From an uncultured Collinsella sp. (lineage in GTDB: Bacteria; Actinomycetota; Coriobacteriia; Coriobacteriales; Coriobacteriaceae), in NCBI GenBank assembly GCA_900540895.1, contig UQHV01000002.1, forward strand, positions 62,001-126,000: a stretch of 64,000 nucleotides of DNA, read 5' to 3'. The position numbers and the translations under genes are program-made. Shown here piece by piece: positions 53,812 through 61,701 of this stretch (position 1 is its first letter; every line of letters starts with the position of its first letter). Below the pieces are notes generated by a model. It was not told where the DNA came from, searched no databases, and saw only the letters and a list, made by a program, of their open reading frames with translations.

Positions 53812-55302
53812 ATGCAGAACGAGAAATGCAGCAATAAAACCTTACGCGTATGCGGAGCCGGCGGCGTGAGGAAGAACAAGGGCAAATGGCAGGCTGTCGT
53901 GACGGTGGCCGACGAGATGACCGGGAAGAAGGTCCAGAGGACCAGGAACACCGGCGTGCCCTGCCTGAAGCAGAGCACGCGGGGAAAGGCGGCGGCGATG
54001 CGCGTCCTCGCGGAATTCAGGTCGGAGGTCGAGCTGGAACTCGCCGAGGCCGAGGAGGCGAGGGCCGCTATCGGCGCCGGGCTTCCCGCCGAACTGCGGG
54101 ATGACTACGTCGCGCTGCCGCTCTTCGAGGCGCTCGAGAAGTTCATCGACTTCTGCCTGGAGATGAACAGGATCACCCCGACGACCCGCGACGACTACCA
54201 CTACAGCGCCCTGCACATCGAGCGAGACGAGCTGGGTCTGGTCCCCGTGAACGAGGTAACGACCGACGACGTCAACGCGTGGTCGAGGCGCAGGATCGCC
54301 CTAGGCACGGCGCCGGACACGTTCAACAAGTCATTCAAGCTCGGCAACCGGCTCTACGCCGTGCTCCTCAAGCGGAGCAACGACACGATCGGGAGGAACC
54401 CGTTCGACGGCGCCCTCGCGCCCAGGGTCATCGCCAGGCCCAGGAACGCGCTGCGCTCCGACCTCGTGCCGAAGCTCAACTCGGTGACGTCGATGATGTC
54501 GGACTCGACCTTCAGGCGGGCGGTCGTGCTCGCCCTGCACACCGGGATGCGCATCGGCGAGGTCTGCGGCCTGCGCTGGTGCGACGTCGACTTCGAGTCG
54601 GGACTCATCACGGTCAGGCACTCCGTGGCCTACGTCAAGGACAGGGGCTCCTTCATCAAGGACACCAAGAACCACGACCTGAGGACGATCCCCATCGACC
54701 CGGTGGGCCTGCTCCCCTTCCTGAAGGAGATACACGAGATCGATTCGCAGAGGCTCCGGGAGGCGTCGACCCTCGGCCTGCGCGACCTCGCGGACAGCTA
54801 CGTCGTGTCGCGGCCGAACGGCTCCTTCGCCACCACCAGCTACATCCGCAGGGCGTTCAAGACGTTCTCGGAGACCAACGGCCTCATGGGCACCAACGAC
54901 GAGCTGATAACGTTCCACGGCCTGCGCCACACCTTCGCGACGCAGTGGATCCGCCACGGCGGCGACATCAAGGCGCTGCAGTCGATCCTGGGGCACAAGG
55001 ACGCCATGGTCACGCTCAACGTCTACGCCGACATCGAGCCGATGTCCAAGATCCAGAACATGCTGCGCGTGTCGCCGAGCCTGTGGCGCGGCTATCTCGG
55101 CCTGAGGGTGGACCCCGGCCCCATGTTCCAGCAGAAGATCCGCGAGGCGATCGAGACGCTCGAGGCGTTCGGCTACGGCATCACCGAGCCCGACGACCGT
55201 AACGTCCTCATCCGCGACGTTCAGACTATCAGCCGCCTCTACCCCACCGAGTACGCGGCAGTGCTGGGGGCCATCCCGACCGAGGCGACCGTGGTCGAGT
55301 AG
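53812..55302 (+). CDS. Tyrosine-type site-specific integrase
   Basis: The 496-residue recombinase inserts and removes the element. It has an N-terminal arm-binding region (about 10-60), a core-binding SAM-like domain (about 100-190, LPLFEALEKFIDFCLEMNRITPTTRDDY), and the catalytic domain with R in HTGMRIGEVCGLRW, H-x2-R in HGLRHTFATQWIRHGG, H in LGHKDAMVTL and nucleophile Y in NVYADI. A C-terminal extension of about 85 residues follows. GC is clearly higher than in the core genes and start ATG 53,812 has AGGAG 8 bases upstream. Confidence 0.93.
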   Translation: MQNEKCSNKTLRVCGAGGVRKNKGKWQAVVTVADEMTGKKVQRTRNTGVPCLKQSTRGKAAAMRVLAEFRSEVELELAEAEEARAAIGAGLPAELRDDYVALPLFEALEKFIDFCLEMNRITPTTRDDYHYSALHIERDELGLVPVNEVTTDDVNAWSRRRIALGTAPDTFNKSFKLGNRLYAVLLKRSNDTIGRNPFDGALAPRVIARPRNALRSDLVPKLNSVTSMMSDSTFRRAVVLALHTGMRIGEVCGLRWCDVDFESGLITVRHSVAYVKDRGSFIKDTKNHDLRTIPIDPVGLLPFLKEIHEIDSQRLREASTLGLRDLADSYVVSRPNGSFATTSYIRRAFKTFSETNGLMGTNDELITFHGLRHTFATQWIRHGGDIKALQSILGHKDAMVTLNVYADIEPMSKIQNMLRVSPSLWRGYLGLRVDPGPMFQQKIREAIETLEAFGYGITEPDDRNVLIRDVQTISRLYPTEYAAVLGAIPTEATVVE

Positions 55303-55401
55303 AGGCTGAGGCATGCGCTTTCCCAAATCCGTAGTGCAAGTACGGGAATGTGGAAACGCGTTTAAATAGATTCTACCCGGTCTTCTCGGTTACGCAAATA
55401 C

Positions 55402-55435
55402 GGCACGGGTTTCCGCGAACGCGGATGCCCGTGCC
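55402..55435. terminator. Hairpin downstream of the integrase
   Basis: GGCACGGG / CCCGTGCC enclosing a second stem TCCGC/GCGGA. A short T-rich stretch follows. It probably separates the integrase and the convergent ORF. Confidence 0.5.
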
Positions 55436-56349
55436 TATCTATTTATGATTGCGCAATGCGTCCGCGGGAATGCAGATGGGGTCCCGCGTCTCAGGCGTGG
55501 ATTTTCAGCCGCGCCGCACAATTTCGCAAAAAGGCCTGCAAATGCAGACGGCTTTCGGGAGGCCCTGACGGCACCTCTCTCAAAAATAAGAGCATGGCCC
55601 GAGGGCGTCCATGGGCGACCCTCCCGCCGTTCGGCCGGGCGGCGGCGTGTAGCCCTGTAGGCGTGTAGCCGCGTAGCGATGTAGTGCGCTGCGGGTGTAG
55701 CCCTGTGGCGGAGTATGCCGAAACATATTCCCGATCCGGGAATGCACACATATATATAAGTGCGATCGTCTTGCCGTAGACGGGAAACCCGTCGGCCGGG
55801 CGGGACCGGAGGGCGGGGCGGCGAATGCCAAAGGCCGGATGCAGTCGATGCCCTGAATGAGGTCCCGACACATGGGGGCCCTAGCTCCCCCGCGGCGCGG
55901 GCGCGGGCGGCGAGGTCGGATGTGAAAGCCGGACCGCAGAGGTATCGAGCGCACGCGGCTAGGGCCTCGAGGGCGCCTGGCGGGTAGGGAGATCCGAGCA
56001 TGAGGCAGGACAACGCGCAGGCCCGCGAAAGGTTCACGAGCTCCCCCGCGACGCGGCAGACCCTCGGCTGCCCCTCGTAAAGGATGCAGAAGACACGGTC
56101 GAGGTCCGACGGTTCGACCAGGCTGTACCGGCAGTCCGCGTACAGTGCGCAGCCCCTCCCGCGCGGGTCGCCGTCCGAGTCCTCATCCGGCTCATGATGG
56201 CGCACCTCGACCCAAAGGCCCTCCAACACATCGTCGAACCCGAAATCGAGCTCCGCCTGGACGCTCTCGCCGAACGCATCGCCCAGGGCGAGCTCCGGCA
56301 CCTTCGTCACACGGCCGTCCAGCCACTCAATCTCTGTCATCGCGCGCAT
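55435..56349 (-). CDS. Unrecognised GC-rich ORF, real at least in its N-terminal half
   Basis: The first 145 or so residues look like a protein: MTEIEWLDGRVTKVPELALGDAFGE..., an acidic part (EPDEDSDGDPRGRG), and a cysteine-containing stretch (CALYADCRYSLVEPSDLDRVFCILYEGQPRVCRV, SRACALSCLML). After that the frame stays open through Arg/Pro-rich sequence and a microrepeat region, so the annotated end may be far too distal. ATG 56,349 has GGAAGGGG upstream. I recognise no family. Confidence 0.35.
   Translation of the reverse strand: MRAMTEIEWLDGRVTKVPELALGDAFGESVQAELDFGFDDVLEGLWVEVRHHEPDEDSDGDPRGRGCALYADCRYSLVEPSDLDRVFCILYEGQPRVCRVAGELVNLSRACALSCLMLGSPYPPGALEALAACARYLCGPAFTSDLAARARAAGELGPPCVGTSFRASTASGLWHSPPRPPVPPGRRVSRLRQDDRTYIYVCIPGSGICFGILRHRATPAAHYIATRLHAYRATRRRPAERREGRPWTPSGHALIFERGAVRASRKPSAFAGLFAKLCGAAENPRLRRGTPSAFPRTHCAIINR
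55646..55722. repeat. Degenerate TGTAGC microrepeats
   Basis: GTGTAGCC, GTAGGCGTGTAGCC, GCGTAGCGATGTAG and GGTGTAGCC follow one another at uneven 8-16 base steps. The frame across them remains open, but the sequence looks like repeat DNA more than coding DNA. Confidence 0.5.
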
Positions 56350-56370
56350 GGTCCAAGCCCCTTCCGACAC

Positions 56371-56849
56371 GGGATTGTCAGCTCAACCCGACCCTTACCC
56401 ATACGGACGAACATAACTCGCCAGGGGAAGCCCCTGAAGGCCGTGCGCCACAACATGAGGCCGAATCCGCCCCCGGCTGGACAGGCCAACAACGAAGGAG
56501 CACACGGAACCGGCGCGGCGTTACAACCGTCCCGGCAAGCGTGTCACTTGGCCAAGTCATGATGCCGACAAACCCGGAAATGCTCCAACGGAGCGCCGAA
56601 CGAGCGTAACAATACAAAGCCGTGCAACACGTGTTGGACGACCGGAACATCCCAAACAAAGGCCTGTAGGTCCCACCTTCAAGCCCAATAGCAAAATGTG
56701 CATCAGCGGATTTGCAGCGATACAAGTCTCAACCGTCACCATCACGCCGCAGCGCGCCTAGTCCCACTCATCCTACTGCAAATGTCCCAGAACGAGAAAA
56801 CGACCAGCTTAACATGCCAACCTTTATATCCGCACGCGCGTAATTCAAC
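56371..56849. other. 479-base interval without a recognisable gene
   Basis: Open frames here (for example 56,378-56,725 minus) have no protein-like composition or ribosome site. Two perfect palindromes, CTTGGCCAAG and CAACACGTGTTG (56,626-56,637), are the only structures seen. Base composition drops from GC-rich to AT-richer across it, so it may be an internal junction of the element. Confidence 0.4.
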
Positions 56850-57476
56850 TCATAAGGACCGGCTATCCCTTACCTGTGACACAATCTCAAACGCACAGAA
56901 CAGAATCATCAGTCCAATCATCGTATAAGAGGCAGCCGAACCTTCAAGCACTATTCCACAAAGAACAATCTCCGCGCAGCCAATAAGAACCGTTATCAGG
57001 CGCTCTGCCTTTTTGCTCTCGCCGCTCGCATAAAAAGGCGGCAAAGCGCACAAGATCACATATAGCCCGGGAAGGGAATACAGGATCGATAGTCCAAGTC
57101 CCCCATCAACCGCAGTGCTTTGCGTAAGAATCAACTGAACCCAAACGGCAATTATCACTGAGCAGGTTGTCGATAAAAGAAGACTAGAAATATAGCACGC
57201 AACAAAGTCCCGTCGCATTCGAGCAGAGAAATCCGCGAACTCTCTTCGCCGCGTGGAAACAATAAGGTACACAGAAATTGCAATAGAACCAATCAGAGAA
57301 AACAGCGGAACAACCAGCAATTCAAGCTTATTACCCCATCGATCAACCACACCCCCACTCCAATGAGCGGGAATTGTATCAGGGAGGACTGACCAAGCCG
57401 CCCATAGAATCAGAAATGGAAGAATAGAGAGGATGAAAGATGATAACACTGCAGTAGTTTTTTTTGAGGCTCTCAT
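56850..57476 (-). CDS. DUF1648-type membrane protein
   Basis: The 208-residue protein has five or six hydrophobic segments. Near residues 32-53 it has LPDTIPAHWSGGVVDRWGNK, the DUF1648 motif found in SdpI-like immunity and signalling proteins. Its substrate or partner is unknown. The coding region is AT-richer than the core genes, suggesting separate origin. I chose ATG 57,476 (AAGGAG about 11 bases upstream); a GTG at 57,503 would add 9 residues. Confidence 0.7.
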   Translation of the reverse strand: MRASKKTTAVLSSFILSILPFLILWAAWSVLPDTIPAHWSGGVVDRWGNKLELLVVPLFSLIGSIAISVYLIVSTRRREFADFSARMRRDFVACYISSLLLSTTCSVIIAVWVQLILTQSTAVDGGLGLSILYSLPGLYVILCALPPFYASGESKKAERLITVLIGCAEIVLCGIVLEGSAASYTMIGLMILFCAFEIVSQVRDSRSL

Positions 57477-57577
57477 CGATTCCGCATCTCCTTGCGCGCC
57501 CACATTCCACTCCGCCTTAAATCAAGTATACATTTTGGAACGGGATGTCACTCCGAACGCCTTACCCTCTTAGTGTG

Positions 57578-57594
57578 AATGCCGCTGCGGCATT
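57578..57594. promoter_or_regulatory. Palindrome upstream of cassette 1
   Basis: AATGCCGC T GCGGCATT. The core TGCCGCTGCGGCA ends 72 bases before the first ATG of cassette 1, the same distance as its counterpart in cassette 3. Candidate promoter elements TTGACT (57,596-57,601) and TATCCT (57,621-57,626) follow. Confidence 0.55.
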
Positions 57595-57664
57595 GTTGAC
57601 TCATCCTTAGTAATCGCGTCTATCCTCTGCAGCATCAGCCAAAGCAATCCGAGAGGAGCCGCAC

Positions 57665-58629
57665 ATGCATGCAGCGGAAATTCCTTTCGGGGGGGGGTAT
57701 CTCCCAGATTTACCCGCCGCCCGAAGGGGCAGTCGACAGTCGAGTACGTACTGATCATCGCGATCATCGTCCTGGTGGTGCTGATCGCGGGACCGTGGGT
57801 CTCGTCGGCGATCACAAACCAGTTCAACACGGTGGCGGGGACGCTCGGCAACGGAATCTCAAAGGGGAGCTGGGAGTCGGGCGGCACGGGCGGCGGCAAC
57901 GGGTCGTTGACCGACGCCGACATCGTGGACCCCGTTCACGGGATAGCGTTCGCCGTGTACTCGGAGGACGACCACAGCCTCATGTTCTACAAGCGCCGCG
58001 GGGTCCCCAGAGTCGGTGACATGCTCAACAGCCGCCGCGTGACGGCGGTGTATACGGGGTTCGAAAATGGATACGCCACCGCGACCGTGGGAAACGACGG
58101 CAAGACGACTGCCCCCTGGTGGCCTAACAGAAATAATATCGTGGCCGTAAAGGCCATTGACGATGGCATAGAAATCCACTCGTTGGCATTTTGCTTTCAG
58201 TACATGGAGAACTGCAAGAGCTTTGATCTGGCAAAGTTCGACATGTCGAACTGCACAAATCTGCAGCACGCATTCGCGTATTGCGGCAATGCGACTTCCT
58301 TCAGTATTTCAAGCTGGGATACGTCCTCGGTCGTCGAATTCGACTCGGCGCTCAAAAACCTTTACAAGGTCGAGGAGATTGACATCTCCGGATGGTCGAC
58401 GCGGAAAGCCGGCGATTTACGTCTCCTTTTTTCCACCGACAGTTCGCTGAAAAGCGTGAAATTTGGACCAGGGTGGAAGACCTCAGATGTTATGGATATG
58501 CTCGGCATGTTTAGCTATTGCAAAAATCTAAACCTCGACTGTTCCGATTGGAATGTCCCAACCTATGCCAATCATAGTGACTTCAATCACTGCGCCCCCG
58601 GCGTTATCCTCCCGAAGGCGTGGCAGTAG
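57665..58629 (+). CDS. Cassette 1: pilin-like/DUF285 surface protein, out of frame (G9 tract)
   Basis: From ATG 57,665 (GAGAGGAG upstream) the frame passes a tract of nine G (57,689-57,697) and stops after 29 codons. One more G would read MHAAEIPFGG... into GQSTVEYVLIIAIIVLVVLIAGPWV, a Flp/type-IV prepilin-like segment (Gly before Gln, Glu at +5, Tyr at +6), and on through about 320 residues. The rest has BspA-type DUF285 repeats (FDMSNCTNLQHAFAYC...WDTSSV, MFSYCKNLNL...DWNVP). The product would be a membrane-assembled or pilus-associated surface protein. As sequenced it is off, unless the tract is an assembly error. Confidence 0.65.
57689..57697 (+). repeat. G9 tract in cassette 1
   Basis: Nine G in codons 9-11. 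Gain of one G (or loss of two) joins the start codon to the pilin frame. Confidence 0.9.
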
Positions 58630-58675
58630 GTCTGAAGAAACAAAACGGCAAGCAGTTTATGTGGCGCGGGCACCC

Positions 58676-58699
58676 GTGCCGCCGTTGCCTCAGCGGCAC
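58676..58699. promoter_or_regulatory. Inverted repeat upstream of cassette 2
   Basis: GTGCCGC and GCGGCAC separated by 10 bases. The half-sites TGCCGC/GCGGCA are those of the cassette 1 and 3 palindromes, here pushed apart; the right half ends 76 bases before the first ATG. Confidence 0.45.
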
Positions 58700-58774
58700 G
58701 TTACGGGCTAGTCGGTTCGATTTAACGTACGCTCTGCATGCAATATCAATCCCCATGCGAAGGGAGTGTCGCAT

Positions 58775-59777
58775 ATGCATGCAGCGGCAATTAACCTTCG
58801 GGGGGCGGGTATCTCCTAGGAATACCCGCCTCCGAGGCCAAGGAGCCATCGAGTACGTTCTGGTCATCGCGATTATCGTCCTGGTTGTGATGATAGCCGG
58901 CCCTTGGGTCTCGTCGGCAATCAGGAACCAGTTCAACACGGTGGCGGGAGTATTGGTAAACGGGACAGCAGGTGGGACTTGGGAACCGAGCGGTTCCGGC
59001 AGCGGTAACGGCGCGGGTTCCGCGACCGTCCAGGCGGCGCTCGCCAAGGACGCGAAGGACACGCGAAGGACTGGACCCTCGGTGAGCAGAAGGCAGTTGC
59101 CGAGGACATCGCCGCCAAGGGCGAGGCGTCGCCCGCCTACGCCAAGGCGAAGGCCGCGATGGATGCCGGCACCGAGTTCTCGATGAAGCTCACCGATGGC
59201 AAGACGCTGACTTACCGCATTATCGGCATCAATCATGATGACCCTGCAGGCGGATCCGGCAAGGCGGGCCTCACGTTCCTCACCACCACGACGGGCATTT
59301 GGTCCCCCATGAACGCGATTGACACCAACGCCGGCGGTTGGGAGAAGTCTGAACTCCGTCAGAAAATGAACTCCGGCAAGATCTGGAATCTGATGCCCTC
59401 CGATTTCCAGTCCAAGGTGAAGGCCGTCAAAAAGCTATCGAACAATGTCGGGGGCGGTGATGAGAACAAGAACGCCGCCGTGACGGCTACCTCGGACAAG
59501 CTGTTCCTGCTCAGCTACTCTGAGATCGCCCCCCACCTCCTATTGGGCATTCTATCCCTGGACTTCCTCCGAGGGCACCCAGTACGAGGCCTTCAAAGGC
59601 AAGGTGACGGAGAACTATAATCCCAACTCTGCCATTGCCATTGGCAGCGGTTGGTGGGAGCGTTCGGTGTTTCCGAACGCCTCGAAGGGCTTCCTCCATG
59701 TCGACAGCAGCGGCAATCCGTCGGACAGCAACTCCGCGCCGGGCTGGTTTTGCGTCTCCCCCGCCTGGTGCTTCTAG
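58775..59777 (+). pseudogene. Cassette 2: pilin-like/DUF6273 surface protein, multiply frameshifted
   Basis: From ATG 58,775 the frame stops after the G6CG3 tract; a second ATG at 58,779 does read into the prepilin segment RGQGAIEYVLVIAIIVLVVMIAGPWV. A perfect 11-base tandem duplication of ACGCGAAGGAC (near 59,050) then breaks the frame, and a run of six C near 59,530 breaks it again where five would restore it. With these repaired the protein would run about 330 residues and end in WWERSVFPNASKGF...SPAWCF, a DUF6273-like domain close to cassette 3. It looks silent. Confidence 0.75.
58800..58809 (+). repeat. G-rich tract in cassette 2
   Basis: Six G, one C, three G. The C interrupts the homopolymer and should lower its slippage rate compared with the G9 tracts. 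Confidence 0.8.
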
Positions 59778-59789
59778 CTTGTCTAGCGC

Positions 59790-59821
59790 AAAGCCCGCGT
59801 TACCCCGCGCGTGCTTTCTTT
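59790..59821 (+). terminator. Degenerate terminator after cassette 2
   Basis: AAAGC...GCTTT with inner GCG/CGC, then TCTTTT; it matches the strong terminator of cassette 3 in position but has lost pairing. Confidence 0.45.
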
Positions 59822-59971
59822 TGGCGACCGAACGAACGGCTTCAGGTTCATGGCACGGGTAGTCGGATTGAAGAGAAATGGGGTCATACAGCGGCTCTCA
59901 GAGCGCCTGCCGCACTCCCCCGCCATTACCTCTGCTGCGTCCTCGTATAGAGTCCATCCTGCTTGGTGTTT
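59818..59971 (+). repeat. Direct repeat downstream of cassette 2
   Basis: About 154 bases closely similar to 61,549-61,701, best over the 45 bases starting CATACAGCGGCTCTCAGAGC. It shows that cassettes 2 and 3 were duplicated together with their 3' flanks. Frames in it have no start site of note. Confidence 0.8.
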
Positions 59972-60039
59972 CGAGTTCGGGGCGTATACGGTGGGTGGAT
60001 AATGGATTCACTTCGATGACGGCGTTTACGGGAGCGACC

Positions 60040-60267
60040 ATGGCGATGCGCGAGATCGCGGTCAAGTTCGATGAGGGCGAAATGGCCTTGATTCAGGGCC
60101 ATGCGGACGCCACGGGCATGACCTTTTCCGAGTTCGTGAGAAGGGCCGCGTTCGAGAAGGCTGAGGACATGGCGGACATCGAGGCCTACAACGAGGCTTT
60201 GGACGGGGACGGCGGCACTCGCTACCCGATGGAAGAGGTCGTGCGCATGGCGGTGGAGGCTGAGTGA
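60040..60267 (+). CDS. Ribbon-helix-helix protein (DUF6290/RelB-like), orphan
   Basis: The 75-residue protein reads MREIAVKFDEGEMALIQGHADATGMTFSEFVRRAAFEKAED...YNEALDG, the pattern of DUF6290 antitoxin-like DNA-binding proteins. No RelE-type toxin lies next to it. It could be a leftover antitoxin or a regulator of the neighbouring cassettes. ATG 60,040 has GGGAG 7 bases upstream. Confidence 0.75.
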   Translation: MAMREIAVKFDEGEMALIQGHADATGMTFSEFVRRAAFEKAEDMADIEAYNEALDGDGGTRYPMEEVVRMAVEAE

Positions 60268-60312
60268 TTGTCCACACGCGTTGTCTGTCTCGGCTCTAAA
60301 GGCTTCTCTTGG

Positions 60313-60347
60313 GCGGGGTTCGGCTTATAGCCGGGTCCCGCTTTTTT
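60313..60347 (+). terminator. Terminator after the RHH gene
   Basis: GCGGGGTTCGGC / GCCGGGTCCCGC (12 pairs with G-T wobbles) around TTATA, followed by TTTTTT. Confidence 0.9.
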
Positions 60348-60468
60348 GCGGCTTTCAGTTGTCTTTCTGAAGGTATGAAATGGCTGCCTCGATATGAATA
60401 CGGTCGGCATTCGAAGCGGACGTTATAGCCGCGCTAATAGCGCATGACTTTCTCCCCTGCCGTCATCG

Positions 60469-60483
60469 TTGCCGCAGCGGCAA
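60469..60483. promoter_or_regulatory. Palindrome upstream of cassette 3
   Basis: TTGCCGC A GCGGCAA. Core TGCCGCAGCGGCA (60,470-60,482) ends 72 bases before ATG 60,555. TTGCAA (60,489-60,494) and TACGCT (60,511-60,516), 16 bases apart, may be the promoter. Confidence 0.55.
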
Positions 60484-60554
60484 GACCGTTGCAAATACTT
60501 GGAATAGCCCTACGCTCGGCTCGTATTGCAAACCCCGAGTGAAGGGAGCCGTAT

Positions 60555-61505
60555 ATGCATGCAGCGGCAATTAACCTTCGGGGGGGGGTCGCTCCTGAAA
60601 CGACCCGCTTCCGAGGGCAATCAATTATCGAGTACGTCCTGATCATTGCCGTCATCGGCCTGGTCATCGTGTTCGCGGGACCCGGCGTGGCCGGAGCCAT
60701 CCGAAACCAGTCCAACCTGGTCGGCAACACGGTGAACAATGGAACGGTCGGCGGCGTCGAGGGAGGCGCGTCCGGTGGCGGCTCCGCAGGCGCCGATTCC
60801 GCGGCCGTCCAGGTGGCCATCGCCAAGGACGCGAAGGACTGGACCCTCGACGAGCAGGAGGCGGTTGCCAAAGACATTGCCAAGAACGGTACATCGTCTA
60901 TCGCCTACGCCAAGGCCAAGGCCGCCATGGATGCCGGCACCAAGTTCTCGATGAAGCTGACCAATGGCAAGACGCTCGAGTACCGTATCATCGGCATCAA
61001 CCACGACGACTTGGCCGATGGTAGCGGCATGGCAGGCTTGACGTTCGAGGCGACCAACTCTGCCTTGGGTAGCCAGAGAATGAACGCTACGGACACCAAT
61101 GCCGGTGGTTGGGATAAGTCCGAGCTCCGTACCCGCCTCAGCAGCGGTGACCTCTGGTTGCTCCTGCCCAGCGAGCTCCAGTCAAAGGTGAAACCCGTCA
61201 CAAAGACAACCGATAACGTTGGCGGTAACGGGGGCGGTGCCCCCTCGGCGACGACCGACAAGGTTTTTCTGCTCTCGGCAACCGAAGTATACGGGGATAT
61301 GCAATCTGACGGCATCCAGTACGAGTGCTACAAATCCAAGGGCGTGACGAGGTCGAACTATTCCGGTGCATCAGGCTATAGCCACTGGACTCGTTCCGTG
61401 AGACCGCGCAGCTCCACATCCTTTCGCTATGTTCAAAGCGGCGGTATTTGCTACAGCTACAGCGCGACGGACTCGTTTTATGTCCTCCCCGCTTTCTGCT
61501 TCTGA
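60555..61505 (+). CDS. Cassette 3: pilin-like/DUF6273 surface protein, in frame
   Basis: The 316-residue protein starts MHAAAINLRGGVAPETTRFRG and continues QSIIEYVLIIAVIGLVIVFAGPGV: a Flp-like prepilin with cleavage expected after G21, Glu at +5, Tyr at +6 and one membrane segment (about 28-45). A Gly/Ser linker and a helical part (about 90-125) lead to a C-terminal DUF6273-like domain (about 130-316: AGGWDKSELRTRL, TTDKVFLLSATEVYGD, SHWTRSVRP, FYVLPAFCF). The G9 tract (60,580-60,588) keeps the frame here. It probably sits in the membrane or pilus and shows the large domain outside. AAGGGAG precedes the ATG. Confidence 0.8.
   Translation: MHAAAINLRGGVAPETTRFRGQSIIEYVLIIAVIGLVIVFAGPGVAGAIRNQSNLVGNTVNNGTVGGVEGGASGGGSAGADSAAVQVAIAKDAKDWTLDEQEAVAKDIAKNGTSSIAYAKAKAAMDAGTKFSMKLTNGKTLEYRIIGINHDDLADGSGMAGLTFEATNSALGSQRMNATDTNAGGWDKSELRTRLSSGDLWLLLPSELQSKVKPVTKTTDNVGGNGGGAPSATTDKVFLLSATEVYGDMQSDGIQYECYKSKGVTRSNYSGASGYSHWTRSVRPRSSTSFRYVQSGGICYSYSATDSFYVLPAFCF
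60580..60588 (+). repeat. G9 tract in cassette 3
   Basis: Nine G in codons 9-12; the in-frame state of the cassette depends on this number. Confidence 0.9.
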
Positions 61506-61519
61506 TCTCTTTCATCGCA

Positions 61520-61552
61520 AAGCCCTCGCAATCCTGCGAGGGCTTTTCTTTT
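61520..61552 (+). terminator. Terminator after cassette 3
   Basis: Perfect 11-base stem AAGCCCTCGCA / TGCGAGGGCTT around ATCC, then TTCTTTT. Confidence 0.93.
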
Positions 61553-61701
61553 GGCGATTACTCAAACAATTCGAGGTTCATTGTACAGGTAATCGGGTTG
61601 AGGAGAAATGGGGGCATACAGCGGCTCTCAGAGCGCCTGCCGCACTTCCCCGCCATTACCTTTGCGGCATCCTCGTATGGAGTCCATCCTGGTTGGCGTT
61701 T
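61549..61701 (+). repeat. Direct repeat downstream of cassette 3
   Basis: Partner of 59,818-59,971. The stretch from here to 61,971 (about 270 bases) holds no gene, only short inverted repeats such as CTTAAT/ATTAAG and GCGAT/ATCGC, fitting an attachment-site arm region. Confidence 0.8.

Noticed and set aside
56194..56562. 122-codon plus-strand frame opposite the unknown ORF
   Set aside because: It overlaps the better-supported N-terminal half of the minus-strand ORF and has no ribosome site or domain.
57669..58019. Alternative frame from the second ATG of cassette 1
   Set aside because: It yields an Arg/Gly/His-rich product without features, while the pilin/DUF285 reading lies in another frame and matches cassettes 2 and 3.
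59811..60002. Small frames in the repeats downstream of cassettes 2 and 3
   Set aside because: No start site, and the frame differs between the copies, so they look like noncoding repeat DNA.
57665..61505. Diversity-generating retroelement with variable C-terminal domains
   Set aside because: No reverse transcriptase and no template/variable repeat pair with adenine-directed differences was found; the poly-G mechanism explains the pattern better.
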